Assembly: GCA_902528415.1 (NCBI GenBank)
Contig: CABZSR010000006.1
Location: 1 to 64,000 of the forward strand
DNA length: 64,000 nucleotides
Direction of reading: 5' to 3'
Origin: an uncultured SAR116 cluster alpha proteobacterium
Lineage (GTDB): Bacteria > Pseudomonadota > Alphaproteobacteria > Puniceispirillales > Marisalimonadaceae
In this document: positions 18,429 to 27,480 of the stretch, in pieces
Layout of the letters: each line of letters opens with the position of its first letter
Numbering within the stretch: the stretch's first letter is position 1
Translations under genes and position numbers: made by a program
Notes under the pieces: generated by a model
Seen by the model: the letters and a program-made list of their open reading frames with translations, nothing else
Told to the model about the DNA's origin: nothing
Databases searched by the model: none

Positions 18429-19036
18429 GGCGGAAACTCCCTCAAACCTAATCCTGCAGAAATGGTAACTAGAACTCTTGCTGTCAATCCCCAAATATTT
18501 TCATCATTATAATTTATTTTCCAAGTCATAGTCATGCTTGAATTCACAGGAGGTTTTTCTCTCATATGAAATTTAGGTGATAATAGATGATAAGATTTAG
18601 GATAAAAAATTTTTTCAACTTCATTTAAGTTTGGACTGATTAAACTTTCCCATTCTGAATTTTGTTTCATAATAGCAAGAAATGGTGTAACTACATATCC
18701 TGTTCCTGTATAGAATTTTGGTAATTTTCCAATAATATCATAATTATCTTTAGGGATATTTACTTCTTCTTCGGTTTCTCTTTGGACAGTATCTTTTAAA
18801 TCTTTATCTTCTCTTTCTTTCCTTCCTCCAGGAAATGCTATTTGTCCAGCATGTTTTCTAAGATTATTTTTTCTTTTAGTCATTAAAATTAGACTATTAT
18901 TTTCCACATAATTGTTTACAAATAATATTAGTATACTTGCTTCAGAGTAATTGACAATTGAACGATCTTTATCCCCTGCATTCTTAACACTAGTTATACA
19001 ACTAACAAGATCATTTTTTGATATAGTCTTTATCAT
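18413..19036 (-). CDS. CoA pyrophosphatase (Nudix hydrolase)
   Basis: This Nudix enzyme of the NudL/YeaB group cleaves coenzyme A and related thioesters to 4'-phosphopantetheine and 3',5'-ADP. LRKHAGQIAFPGGRKERED precedes the Nudix catalytic helix VQRETEEEVNI, with the longer loop typical of CoA pyrophosphatases. The 207-residue length is normal. It is first in the minus-strand series pyrophosphatase-DUF6111-cca-hemF and overlaps the next start by 16 bases. Confidence 0.9.
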   Translation of the reverse strand: MIKTISKNDLVSCITSVKNAGDKDRSIVNYSEASILILFVNNYVENNSLILMTKRKNNLRKHAGQIAFPGGRKEREDKDLKDTVQRETEEEVNIPKDNYDIIGKLPKFYTGTGYVVTPFLAIMKQNSEWESLISPNLNEVEKIFYPKSYHLLSPKFHMREKPPVNSSMTMTWKINYNDENIWGLTARVLVTISAGLGLREFPPCDDI

Positions 19037-19113
19037 TAATTTTACTCTAAATAATTATTTTTAAAATATAAATAATGTATTATCATACATGAACAAATAA
19101 TAATGAAAATTTT

Positions 19114-20028
19114 ATGTATATATATTTACCTATAGCTGAACAACCAATTCACTCTTTAGCAATTTTAGGAGTGGGAACATTTCTTGGGCTTATAATGGGT
19201 TTAGTTGGTGTGGGTGGTGGTTTCTTATTAACGCCCATTATGATGTTTTTAGGAATTCCGCCTCCAGTTGCAGTAGCATCTGTTGCAAATCAATTAGTTG
19301 CACCTTCAGTTTCTGGAGTATTGTCACATTGGAAAAGAGGTAATGTTGATTTCAAAATGGGCACAGTTTTACTTTTAGGTGGTGTCGTCGGCTCTTCTAT
19401 AGGAGTTGTGATTTTTAATTTTTTAGGCAAAATCGGACAGCTAGATCTCGTTATTAAATCTTCTTATGTAGTTTTCCTGACTTTAATAGGAAGCTTAATG
19501 TTGTCAGAGTCGTTGAATTTAATTTTACGAAAAAGAAAAGGGAAAGTTTCTAGAGGCAAACTTCATCAACATAATTGGCTTCACGGACTTCCTTTTAAAA
19601 CAAGATTTAGAAAATCAAAATTATATATTTCAGTCTTATTGCCTATTTTTATTGGCATTATAGTGGGTATTCTCGCAGCATTAATGGGTATTGGTGGAGG
19701 GTTTATTATTGTACCTGCGATGATATACCTTTTAGGAATGCCTACTTCTTTAGTGGTCGGTACGTCTCTCTTTCAAATTATATTTGTTGCTGCAAACACA
19801 ACAATTCTACAAGCTTCTCAAAATCAAACAGTTGATATTGTATTAGCATCAATCTTGTTATTAGGGTCAGTAGTAGGAGTACAAGTTGGTTCGAGGTTTA
19901 CCAATATTCTAAAAGGAGAGTATTTGAGATTGATTTTGTCTACCCTTATAATTTTAGTGAGTCTAAAGCTTTTAACGGATTTAATTACAATTCCTTCAGA
20001 CATTTTTTCTGTAATTATAAGTAGGTAA
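19114..20028 (+). CDS. TSUP family transporter (TauE/SafE)
   Basis: A polytopic permease of the TSUP/TauE/SafE family, which moves sulfite, sulfoacetate or other small organosulfur anions. Two internal halves carry the typical GLVGVGGGFLLTPIMMFLGIPPPVAVAS (split here as GLVGVGGGFLL and PPPVAVAS) and GIGGGFIIVPAMIYLLGMPT motifs. About eight hydrophobic helices are seen, and the 304-residue length is normal. The order TSUP-TIGR02186-Usp is conserved in alphaproteobacteria, with the next gene only eight bases downstream. Confidence 0.88.
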   Translation: MYIYLPIAEQPIHSLAILGVGTFLGLIMGLVGVGGGFLLTPIMMFLGIPPPVAVASVANQLVAPSVSGVLSHWKRGNVDFKMGTVLLLGGVVGSSIGVVIFNFLGKIGQLDLVIKSSYVVFLTLIGSLMLSESLNLILRKRKGKVSRGKLHQHNWLHGLPFKTRFRKSKLYISVLLPIFIGIIVGILAALMGIGGGFIIVPAMIYLLGMPTSLVVGTSLFQIIFVAANTTILQASQNQTVDIVLASILLLGSVVGVQVGSRFTNILKGEYLRLILSTLIILVSLKLLTDLITIPSDIFSVIISR

Positions 20029-20035
20029 ATCAAAA

Positions 20036-20785
20036 GTGAAATTTTTAACATCTCTTCACATATTAGTTTTAGCTTTTATTATCTCACATGATGTAAAAGC
20101 CAAAAATCAAATTGTGGCAGACCTTTCTCAAGAAAATGTTAAAATTACCACAGATTTTTTAGGTGCTAAAATACTTTTATTTGGAGCATATGACGGTCAA
20201 AAAGGCGACGATATTATTGTAGTTGTAACTGGTCCAAAAGGACTAGTTACAGTTCAAAAGAAGGAAAAAGTTTTTGGTATTTGGGTGAATACTAAATCAG
20301 TGAATTATATAAACACTCCAAAGTATTTAAACATCTCATCTAACAGGGATATTAATAAAATACTCAACCAAAAAACTCAAAAAATTTCAGAAATTGGGTT
20401 AAATAATCTAAAAATAAGACTTCAACCTGGTAAAAAAGTTCAAAAAGAAAAGGAATGGAGAGAAGCTCTTACAAGAAATATGTTAAAATCAAAATTGTGG
20501 AGCTTGAACGAAAATTCTGTCAGTTTAAATAAAAATGCGTTATTTAGGTCTTATTTAAGTCTTCCATCTAATGTCATTACAGGTCAATTTGAAGTAAAAA
20601 TATTGCATTATCGAAACAGTAAACTTATATCTAAAGAATTGAGTACAATCAACGTTTCTAAGTCAGGAGTCAGCGCAGAAATATATAATATAGCCCAAAA
20701 TTACTCAACATTGTATGGCATTTTTGCTGTTATACTAGCAGTTTTAGTTGGTTGGGGTACCAATCTAATTTTTAGGAAAGTTTGA
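20036..20785 (+). CDS. TIGR02186 family transmembrane protein
   Basis: A 249-residue protein with an N-terminal signal peptide (about residues 1-22, ending VKA), a large extracytoplasmic domain and one C-terminal helix (about residues 225-245). The FGAYDGQKGDDIIVVVTGP block near residue 49 and the central VFGIWVNTKSV are typical of TIGR02186 proteins found next to TSUP permeases. The function is unknown; the context suggests an envelope partner of the transporter. Confidence 0.8.
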   Translation: MKFLTSLHILVLAFIISHDVKAKNQIVADLSQENVKITTDFLGAKILLFGAYDGQKGDDIIVVVTGPKGLVTVQKKEKVFGIWVNTKSVNYINTPKYLNISSNRDINKILNQKTQKISEIGLNNLKIRLQPGKKVQKEKEWREALTRNMLKSKLWSLNENSVSLNKNALFRSYLSLPSNVITGQFEVKILHYRNSKLISKELSTINVSKSGVSAEIYNIAQNYSTLYGIFAVILAVLVGWGTNLIFRKV

Positions 20786-20795
20786 TGAGGAAGTG

Positions 20796-21305
20796 ATGGC
20801 AAAAAAAATAAATGTTAAAACTAAATCTAAAATCCTTAAACCAAGTAATCGTTTATTTTTAGTTGTTGCTGACGATAGTAAGGAATTGCATCAAGCTTTA
20901 TACTATGCAGCTAGAAGAGCAGCTACTGCTGGAGGCGAAATTGCACTTTTCCGCTGCATAGAGCCTATTGAAGGGCAACTATGGGGCGGCGTTACTGAAA
21001 TAATGGAATCTGAATCTGAACAATCAAGTAAAAAATTGCTTAATGAACTTAGTGAATATTGTGAAAAATTAGGAACACCTAAACCACGAACATTTGTTAG
21101 AAAAGGAATTGCGCACGAAGAATTATTTAATTTAATCGATAAAGAGGAGGCCATTAGAGTTTTAGTTTTAGGAGTTTCTACAGAACATGGTAATCCTGGC
21201 CCATTAATAAATTATATAATTAATAAGGGTAGTAATCAATGCAGAGTTCCTATAACTATTGTTCCAGGAAACTTAACTGATGAACAAATCGACGCGCTAG
21301 TATAA
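20796..21305 (+). CDS. Universal stress protein family
   Basis: The 169-residue protein has the UspA fold pattern: an N-terminal strand LFLVVADDSKELHQALYYAARRA, and a C-terminal LVLGVSTEHGNPGP with TIVPGN, related to the G-x2-G-x9-G-S/T ATP loop but degenerate. Usp proteins affect stress survival and sometimes bind ATP. It is third in the TSUP-TIGR02186-Usp series. The ATG at 20796 is preferred over the GTG at 20793 because GAGG is at 20787-20790. Confidence 0.8.
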   Translation: MAKKINVKTKSKILKPSNRLFLVVADDSKELHQALYYAARRAATAGGEIALFRCIEPIEGQLWGGVTEIMESESEQSSKKLLNELSEYCEKLGTPKPRTFVRKGIAHEELFNLIDKEEAIRVLVLGVSTEHGNPGPLINYIINKGSNQCRVPITIVPGNLTDEQIDALV

Positions 21306-21363
21306 AAAGATGTTGATTTTAAATAAGCTAGCCTTATACATTAAAAAATATGGTGAGTGAATT

Positions 21364-21894
21364 ATGTTTAAAAAATTAATTATTATTTTATTAGGGGTAA
21401 TGTGTGTAACAATGGTTAAGCCAACAAAAAAAGCTTCTGCAAATTCAAGTAAATTTATAACTATTGAAACATCTCAAGGTAAAGTTGTAATTGAGACACT
21501 ACCGAAAATTGCTCCTATGCATGTCAAGAGGATAAAGCAATTAGTTAAAAGTGGATTTTACGATGGTATCATTTTTCACAGAGTTATCAAAGGTTTTATG
21601 GCTCAAACCGGTGACCCTGACGGTGTTGGTACAGGTGGCTCAGGACAGAATTTGAAGGCTGAATTTTCTGATTACGAATACAAATACGGAACTGTTGGAA
21701 TGGCCAGATCTATGAGTCCCGACAGTGGGGACAGTCAATTTTTTATTTGTTTTGACGGTTGTAGTCATTTAACTGGCCAATATACTGTTTGGGGGCAAGT
21801 TATTTCTGGAATGGAAGCTGTTGAAAAACTTTCAATAGGAGAGCCACCAAGTAATCCTGACAAAATGATATCAGTAAGACTTGGCAAAAAATAA
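21364..21894 (+). CDS. Periplasmic cyclophilin-type peptidyl-prolyl isomerase
   Basis: Cyclophilins speed cis-trans isomerisation of prolyl bonds during folding. The N-terminus is a signal peptide (about residues 1-27, KKLIIILLGVMCVTM then ASA), so the enzyme acts in the periplasm. The catalytic FHRVIKGFMAQTGDPDG is near residue 63, and GDSQFFICF and YTVWGQVISGME follow. The 176-residue length fits a short bacterial cyclophilin. It converges on pyk with four bases between. Confidence 0.92.
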   Translation: MFKKLIIILLGVMCVTMVKPTKKASANSSKFITIETSQGKVVIETLPKIAPMHVKRIKQLVKSGFYDGIIFHRVIKGFMAQTGDPDGVGTGGSGQNLKAEFSDYEYKYGTVGMARSMSPDSGDSQFFICFDGCSHLTGQYTVWGQVISGMEAVEKLSIGEPPSNPDKMISVRLGKK

Positions 21895-21898
21895 TTAA

Positions 21899-23314
21899 TT
21901 AAATATCAACCACTCTAATAGAATTAGTAGAACCAGAAACACCAAAAGGCATACCTGCAACAACAACTATCGCATCACCTTGTCCTGCTAGTTTTTCAAT
22001 TTTAATTATCTCTCTTGCTTCTTTTATTGCTGCCTCATATCCCTGAACTTTACTAAAAAATGAATAGGCTCCCCAGAGAAGAGATAACTTTCTCTTAACT
22101 TTTACTTCCGGAGTCATAACTACTAGGAGTAAGTTTGGTCGCTCTCTAGCCATTCTAAAGGCGGTGTTTCCAGATGCCGTAAAAGCTACTACCGCCCTAG
22201 CGTTTACTGCCTCTGCTAAACTAACTGCAGAACGAGAAACTGCGTTATAAACATAATTTTCTACTTTTAAATTTTGTGGACCATCACCTGGATGCATTTT
22301 TATATGGTTTTCAGCTGAAAATATTATTCGGTCCATTATTGTGACTGTCTCTATTGGAAATAAGCCTACAGCCGTTTCCGCACTAAGCATAACTGCATCT
22401 GCGCCATCAAATACTGCAGTAGCAACATCTGAAGCTTCTGCTCTAGTTGGAGAAGGAGACTCAATCATAGACTCTAACATTTGCGTAGCTACGATGACAG
22501 GTTTTCCAGCTTGTCTACACTTAAGAATTATATCTTTTTGTATTCCAGGAACCTCTTCTGGAGGAAGTTCAACACCTAGATCACCCCTAGCAACCATTAT
22601 ACCATCACAAGCTCCAATTATTTTATTTAATTGTTTCAGTGCTGATGGCTTTTCTATCTTAGCAATAATAGATGCTTTATCTTCAATATATTTTTTTACC
22701 TCCTCTACATCTCTTAATTTCTGAACGAATGAAAGAGCTATCCAATCAATTTCTTGATTTAAAATGAACTTAAGATCTTCAATATCTTTAGAAGTTAGTG
22801 GGCTTGTATTTAACACTACGTCAGGTAAGTTTACTCCTTTATTACTTTTAATATATCCTCCAACAATAACTTCTGTTTTTATTATATTTTTAGAAATATC
22901 TCTAACTCTAAATTGAAGCTTCCCATCATCCATTAGGATATTTGAGCCAATTGATAAACTCTCATATATTTCATCATGAGATAAATTTACTCTTCTAAAA
23001 TCTCCAATCTCAGTTTTCTTATCAAAGTTATAAGTGCTTCCTTTTATTACTTTAATATCTTCTTTAACTTTACCTATTCTAAATTTTGGACCTTGAAGAT
23101 CTGCCAAGATTGCAACATTACAACCAAGTTCATTTTCAGCTGAACGTATATAAGTAATTCTTTTAAGGTGATCCCCGTGATTACCATGACTAAAGTTCAG
23201 ACGAAAAACATTTACCCCAGCTTTAATTAATGATTTGATGTTTTGAACATCGTCAGTAGCAGTTCCAACAGTAGCTACTATTTTGGTTGATCTTAAATAA
23301 TTTTTATCTCTCAT
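21899..23314 (-). CDS. pyk: Pyruvate kinase
   Basis: Pyruvate kinase makes pyruvate and ATP from phosphoenolpyruvate and ADP, the last glycolytic step. FRLNFSHGNHGDH and ILADLQGPKFRIGKV are N-terminal active-site blocks, IIAKIEKPSAL near residue 218 carries the catalytic lysine, and GIMVARGDLGVELPPEEVP holds the metal-binding residues. MLSAETAVGLFPIETV follows. The C-terminal allosteric domain is complete. The 471-residue length is normal. Confidence 0.96.
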   Translation of the reverse strand: MRDKNYLRSTKIVATVGTATDDVQNIKSLIKAGVNVFRLNFSHGNHGDHLKRITYIRSAENELGCNVAILADLQGPKFRIGKVKEDIKVIKGSTYNFDKKTEIGDFRRVNLSHDEIYESLSIGSNILMDDGKLQFRVRDISKNIIKTEVIVGGYIKSNKGVNLPDVVLNTSPLTSKDIEDLKFILNQEIDWIALSFVQKLRDVEEVKKYIEDKASIIAKIEKPSALKQLNKIIGACDGIMVARGDLGVELPPEEVPGIQKDIILKCRQAGKPVIVATQMLESMIESPSPTRAEASDVATAVFDGADAVMLSAETAVGLFPIETVTIMDRIIFSAENHIKMHPGDGPQNLKVENYVYNAVSRSAVSLAEAVNARAVVAFTASGNTAFRMARERPNLLLVVMTPEVKVKRKLSLLWGAYSFFSKVQGYEAAIKEAREIIKIEKLAGQGDAIVVVAGMPFGVSGSTNSIRVVDI

Positions 23315-23439
23315 AATTAACCTTTTTTAGTAATTCCAATGTTATACATCAAATATTAATAAAATATTAAAATTATTTTTTTAAATAATTAAACTCGGCA
23401 AGCTATTTGCAATCTTCTTTTATAATAGGAGAAATATTA

Positions 23440-23646
23440 ATGGCACAAATTGTTCCCTTTCCACTCGATAGAGTAAGGAAGTCTAAAGAAGAAAATATTT
23501 TTGAAGAAAAACATATTCTCCATATGATAAAGAATATTAGACAAAATTACCCTCCTTCATTGTGGAATACTGTTTACCAACTCACAAAACAAGGCCATAT
23601 AACTGATGAGATTCATGAAGATATTGATATAACTCCAAAAAAATAA
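23440..23646 (+). CDS. Small hypothetical protein
   Basis: A 68-residue protein beginning MAQIVPFPLDRVRKSKEEN and followed by two helical stretches (IFEEKHILHMIKNIRQ and LWNTVYQLTKQGHITDE). No family is recognised and no signal or membrane segment is seen. The frame extends up to 23407, but the ATG at 23440 has an AGGAGA ribosome site eight bases upstream and starts the more compact, plausible product. It is divergent from pyk. Confidence 0.55.
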   Translation: MAQIVPFPLDRVRKSKEENIFEEKHILHMIKNIRQNYPPSLWNTVYQLTKQGHITDEIHEDIDITPKK

Positions 23647-23709
23647 ATTAATATAATTAATTATTAAAAAATAATTTAATCTTAAATAAAATTTAATTAA
23701 GATTAAATC

Positions 23710-24369
23710 ATGAATAAAAATAAACACCCTATTTTATACTCTTTTAGACGTTGTCCATATGCAATGAGGGCAAGACTAGCTATTAAGATTTCGGAAATTT
23801 TTGTAGAAATAAGAGAAATTATGTTAAAGGATAAACCATTAGAGTTTTTAAATTTGTCTCGAAAAGGAACTGTCCCTGTTTTAGTTACTACTTCAGGTAA
23901 AATTTTAGAGGAAAGCCTAGATATAATTTATTGGGCATTAAATAAAAATGATCCAAAAAAATGGTTAGCTAATGGTCATCTTTCACAATATCAAATAAAT
24001 CAACTTTTAGACAATCTTGAAAATGAATTTAAACCAAGCTTAGATAAATATAAATACCCAAATAGATTTGAAAGTGTAGATAAAAATTTTCATAGAGATA
24101 AAAATTTAAGCTTTCTCTGGTATTTAGACGATTTGTTAAAAAAAAATAAGGCTTTAAATTGTTCTCACTTAAGTTTAATAGATTACGCTATATTTCCATT
24201 TATAAGGCAATTTAGAAATGTTGATAGTGAATGGTTTGACTCATTAAATTTAAATTTTTTAAAGAAATGGTTGTTTGAATTAATTGATAGTAATGATTTT
24301 TTATCTATAATGAAAAAATATGAAAAATGGGAACCTACTAATGCTCCCATCTATACAAAATTTTTATAA
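23710..24369 (+). CDS. Glutathione S-transferase family protein
   Basis: The N-terminus has a thioredoxin-like fold with the active-site segment RRCPYAMRARLAI (Cys15), like omega/DHAR-type or Cys-GSTs, followed by GTVPVLV with the cis-proline and EESLDIIYWAL, the gamma-glutamyl binding segment. The C-terminal half is helical. The 219-residue length is normal. Such proteins act as glutathione-dependent thiol transferases or dehalogenases; the substrate is unknown. It ends 22 bases before the thiolase gene. Confidence 0.8.
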   Translation: MNKNKHPILYSFRRCPYAMRARLAIKISEIFVEIREIMLKDKPLEFLNLSRKGTVPVLVTTSGKILEESLDIIYWALNKNDPKKWLANGHLSQYQINQLLDNLENEFKPSLDKYKYPNRFESVDKNFHRDKNLSFLWYLDDLLKKNKALNCSHLSLIDYAIFPFIRQFRNVDSEWFDSLNLNFLKKWLFELIDSNDFLSIMKKYEKWEPTNAPIYTKFL

Positions 24370-24391
24370 AAATAAACTTTGGAGAAGTTTT

Positions 24392-25594
24392 ATGTCAGAA
24401 GCGTTTATATGTGAAGGAACAAGAACCCCTATTGGAAAATTTGGTGGAAGTTTGTCTTCTATAAGAACTGACGACCTAGCTTCTTTACCATTAATCTCAT
24501 TGAAAGAAAAATTAGGCAAAACTGATTGGGAAAATTTAGAAGAAGTTTTTTATGGAAATGCAAATCAAGCTGGAGAAGATAACCGAAATATTGCAAGGAT
24601 GGCACTTCTTCTTGCTGGTTTACCTCATTCTGTTCCAGGTATTACCTTGAACAGATTATGTGCTTCTGGAATGGAAGCAATTTCCAGCGCATCTAGAATG
24701 ATAAAATCAAATGAGGCTGATATGACAATTGCAGGAGGAGCAGAAAGTATGAGTAGAGCCCCTTTTGTTATGCCTAAGGCTAATTCAGCGTTTTCACGAA
24801 ATGCAGAAATTTATGATACTACAATTGGATGGAGATTTGTAAATCCAAAGATGGAGGAAAACTTTGGAATAGATTCGATGCCTGAAACTGCTGAAAATGT
24901 TGCAGAAAAATATCAAATTAGTAGAGAGGACCAAGATAGAATGGCCTTATCTAGTCAACAAAAAGCCGCTAATTCAATTTCCAGTGGCCGATTGGCTAAA
25001 GAAATAACTTCGGTTAAGATTCCTCAAAGAAAAGGTGAACCTATAATTTTTGATAATGATGAGCACCCTAGAGGTACTTCACTTGAAAAACTATCATCAC
25101 TACCGTCACCGTTTCGCCAAAATGGAAGCGTTACTGCAGGAAATGCAAGTGGAGTTAATGACGGTGCAGCTGCAATTATAATTGCTAGTGAAGCTGGTGT
25201 AAAACGAAACCATTTAACACCTAAAGCCAGAATAATTTCAGCAGCAAGTGCTGGAGTTGAGCCAGCATATATGGGTATTGGGCCGGTTCCAGCCTCTATA
25301 AAAGCACTAAAAATCGCTGGTCTAAATATAGAGGATATGGATGTAATTGAGATAAATGAAGCATTTGCTGCTCAGGGTTTGGCGAGTTTACGATCTCTAG
25401 GTATTCAAGACAATGATGAAAGGGTTAATCCTAACGGAGGGGCGATAGCACTTGGTCATCCTTTGGGAATGTCAGGAACAAGATTAATTCTTACAGCTAC
25501 GCAAGAGTTAATAGAAAAAAGCAAAAAATATGCTTTATGTACTATGTGTGTTGGAGTTGGTCAGGGTAGTGCCGTTATAATTGAAAGAGTATAA
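24392..25594 (+). CDS. Acetyl-CoA C-acyltransferase (thiolase)
   Basis: This thiolase cleaves a 3-oxoacyl-CoA with CoA, or runs in the condensing direction. The acyl-accepting Cys90 is in NRLCASGMEAISSA; the C-terminal catalytic motifs are EINEAFAAQ, GGAIALGHPLGMSGTRL and CVGVGQGSA. The 400-residue length is normal. Resemblance to beta-ketoadipyl-CoA thiolases (PcaF) is noted, but the substrate cannot be fixed from sequence. The ATG at 24392 follows GGAG at 24381-24384; an earlier in-frame start at 24320 lies inside the GST gene. Confidence 0.92.
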   Translation: MSEAFICEGTRTPIGKFGGSLSSIRTDDLASLPLISLKEKLGKTDWENLEEVFYGNANQAGEDNRNIARMALLLAGLPHSVPGITLNRLCASGMEAISSASRMIKSNEADMTIAGGAESMSRAPFVMPKANSAFSRNAEIYDTTIGWRFVNPKMEENFGIDSMPETAENVAEKYQISREDQDRMALSSQQKAANSISSGRLAKEITSVKIPQRKGEPIIFDNDEHPRGTSLEKLSSLPSPFRQNGSVTAGNASGVNDGAAAIIIASEAGVKRNHLTPKARIISAASAGVEPAYMGIGPVPASIKALKIAGLNIEDMDVIEINEAFAAQGLASLRSLGIQDNDERVNPNGGAIALGHPLGMSGTRLILTATQELIEKSKKYALCTMCVGVGQGSAVIIERV

Positions 25595-25605
25595 AAAGCT
25601 TTTCA

Positions 25606-26721
25606 TTAATATTGATATGCCTGTCTATCTATAGAGACAGAACTTATATAAATAAAAACTTTTTTGTTTTCAGTTATTTTCATTTTATTTAAATTATAAG
25701 TAGTAATTCTAGCTCTAAGTATTTGTGATGTTTTTTTAATTTTACTCTTCATCAATTTAATTACTAACTCAGAAAAGGCAGTATTTTTTTCAGTATAGAT
25801 CTTTATTATTATTCCCACCAATTCATTTTCTGTAATATGTGTATTAATTTTTACAGGAGAAACAATTATATCTCTGGACCTTATTCTAACCCTTACTATA
25901 TTATTCTCTAGTCCTGGTCTTCCTGGTACAATTAATGATTGTCCATTTACATCTAGTGTTGTCATGTTCATTAATTGATTAGTTTTTATTAAAGTTCCTT
26001 CTAAAACAGAACTTGATTCAAATTTTCCAATTAATCTTTGAAAAGAATTACTATTCAAAATTTTTGATACGCTACCAGAAATTATTTTTTTTCCATTTTT
26101 TATTAAAATGATTTCATCTGCAATTTGAGATATTTCTTCAATAGAATGGGAAACATATAAAATCGGGATTTTAAATTTTTTATTAATCATTTTTAGAAAA
26201 TTTAATAATCTAGCTTTAGTTTTAATATCTAAATCAGACATAGGCTCATCTAAAAGCAAATAATCTGATTGTTTTAATATAGTCCTTGCCAAAGCTACTC
26301 TAAGCTTTTCCCCACCAGATAAATTTTGAGGATACCTATTCAACATAGATCCTAATTCAAGATAATGAATTAATTCTTCTTTGGATAATAAAGTTTGTTC
26401 TAAAGACTTATTTCTTTTAATTGGATAATCAAGATTTTGATTCACACTCATATGTTCAAATAATATAGGGTTTTGGAACATCGTCCCAAAAGGTCTTTTA
26501 TGTGGCGGAAATATTTTTGTATTTTCTAAACTTTTATCATTTAATACTATTTTGGTTTCTAAATGATTTATAAATCCCGATAAGACAGATATAATTGTAC
26601 TTTTACCTGATCCATTAGGTCCATATAAAACTGTAATACCACCAGTATTGAATTCATGTTCAAAGTCTAAGAAAAAATCTCCAACGTATCCTGTTATTTT
26701 AACAAATAAACTAGTTATCAT
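25606..26721 (-). CDS. modC: Molybdate ABC transporter ATP-binding protein
   Basis: ModC is the cytoplasmic ATPase of the molybdate importer. Walker A GPNGSGKS is at residues 34-41, the signature is LSGGEKLRVALART, Walker B is DYLLLDEPMSDLD, and the switch His is in ILYVSHSIEEI. A C-terminal Mop/TOBE-type domain follows (about residues 285-360), as in ModC. The 371-residue length is normal. The 5' end overlaps modB by four bases. No modA lies beside it, which is unusual. Molybdenum use fits moaD and moaE at 1 kb. Confidence 0.9.
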   Translation of the reverse strand: MITSLFVKITGYVGDFFLDFEHEFNTGGITVLYGPNGSGKSTIISVLSGFINHLETKIVLNDKSLENTKIFPPHKRPFGTMFQNPILFEHMSVNQNLDYPIKRNKSLEQTLLSKEELIHYLELGSMLNRYPQNLSGGEKLRVALARTILKQSDYLLLDEPMSDLDIKTKARLLNFLKMINKKFKIPILYVSHSIEEISQIADEIILIKNGKKIISGSVSKILNSNSFQRLIGKFESSSVLEGTLIKTNQLMNMTTLDVNGQSLIVPGRPGLENNIVRVRIRSRDIIVSPVKINTHITENELVGIIIKIYTEKNTAFSELVIKLMKSKIKKTSQILRARITTYNLNKMKITENKKVFIYISSVSIDRQAYQY

Positions 26722-27422
26722 TTAACTTTCACCATCGACCTTTTATTTGAATAAAATAAAGTTAATAAAATTGTAAATGATAAGATTAACATAACGCCTG
26801 CAAGAAAATGAGCTTTTCCAAAAGATAGTTGTTCAACATGATCATAAATGGAGATGGCTATAACTTTTGTTTTTCCGTGGATTCCCCCGCCCACCATTAA
26901 AACAATTCCAAACTCCCCCATTGTATGGGCAAATGAAATAATAAAGGAAGTTAAGAAACCTTTTTTAGACAATGGTACTATAACATTAATAAACGTATCA
27001 AATTTACTTGCCCCTAAACTTTCTGAGGTTTTAAGAGTATCATTACCTATTTTTTCTAATGATGATTGAAGGGGCTGAACCCAAAAAGGAAGGGAATAAA
27101 TAATTGATGCTAAAACAAGTCCATAAAATGAAAAAATAAGTTGTTCGCCTGTTAGTAAGATAAAAAATTTACCTAAGGGTGTGTCTGGACTAAAAAAAAC
27201 TATAAGATAAAAACCAATTACGGTAGGCGGTAAAACTAATGGTAAAGTAACAATTGACTCTAAAAATGGTTTAGCTCTTTTTGATTTAAACGCTAAAAAA
27301 TACGCCAAAGGTGTTCCAATTAACGCTAAGAAAAAACAAGTTGTAAGAGCTAGTTTTAACGTAATTAAAACTGCATTAAAATCTGAGCCTAAAAAATTTA
27401 AAGTATCCATTTTTATAACCAA
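26718..27422 (-). CDS. modB: Molybdate ABC transporter permease
   Basis: ModB is the membrane channel of the molybdate importer. The 234-residue protein has about five to six hydrophobic helices, TLPLVLPPTVIGFYLI near residue 58, and the EAA loop SLGASKFDTFINVIVPL that docks on ModC. FAHTMGEFGIVLMVGG is typical of ModB. An alternative start is the ATG of the fifth codon (27410). It heads the modBC pair and is divergent from an alpha/beta hydrolase gene. Confidence 0.9.
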   Translation of the reverse strand: MVIKMDTLNFLGSDFNAVLITLKLALTTCFFLALIGTPLAYFLAFKSKRAKPFLESIVTLPLVLPPTVIGFYLIVFFSPDTPLGKFFILLTGEQLIFSFYGLVLASIIYSLPFWVQPLQSSLEKIGNDTLKTSESLGASKFDTFINVIVPLSKKGFLTSFIISFAHTMGEFGIVLMVGGGIHGKTKVIAISIYDHVEQLSFGKAHFLAGVMLILSFTILLTLFYSNKRSMVKVK

Positions 27423-27480
27423 TTGTATTTGGTAAAAATTTTAAATAATATGTTGTTTAAGTTATAGATAGGAGCTTCAA

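Noticed and set aside
18429-18494. N-terminal extension of the DUF6111 gene to 18494.
   Set aside because: The extension lies inside the pyrophosphatase gene, lacks a membrane-protein-like start and the ATG at 18428 has the ribosome site.
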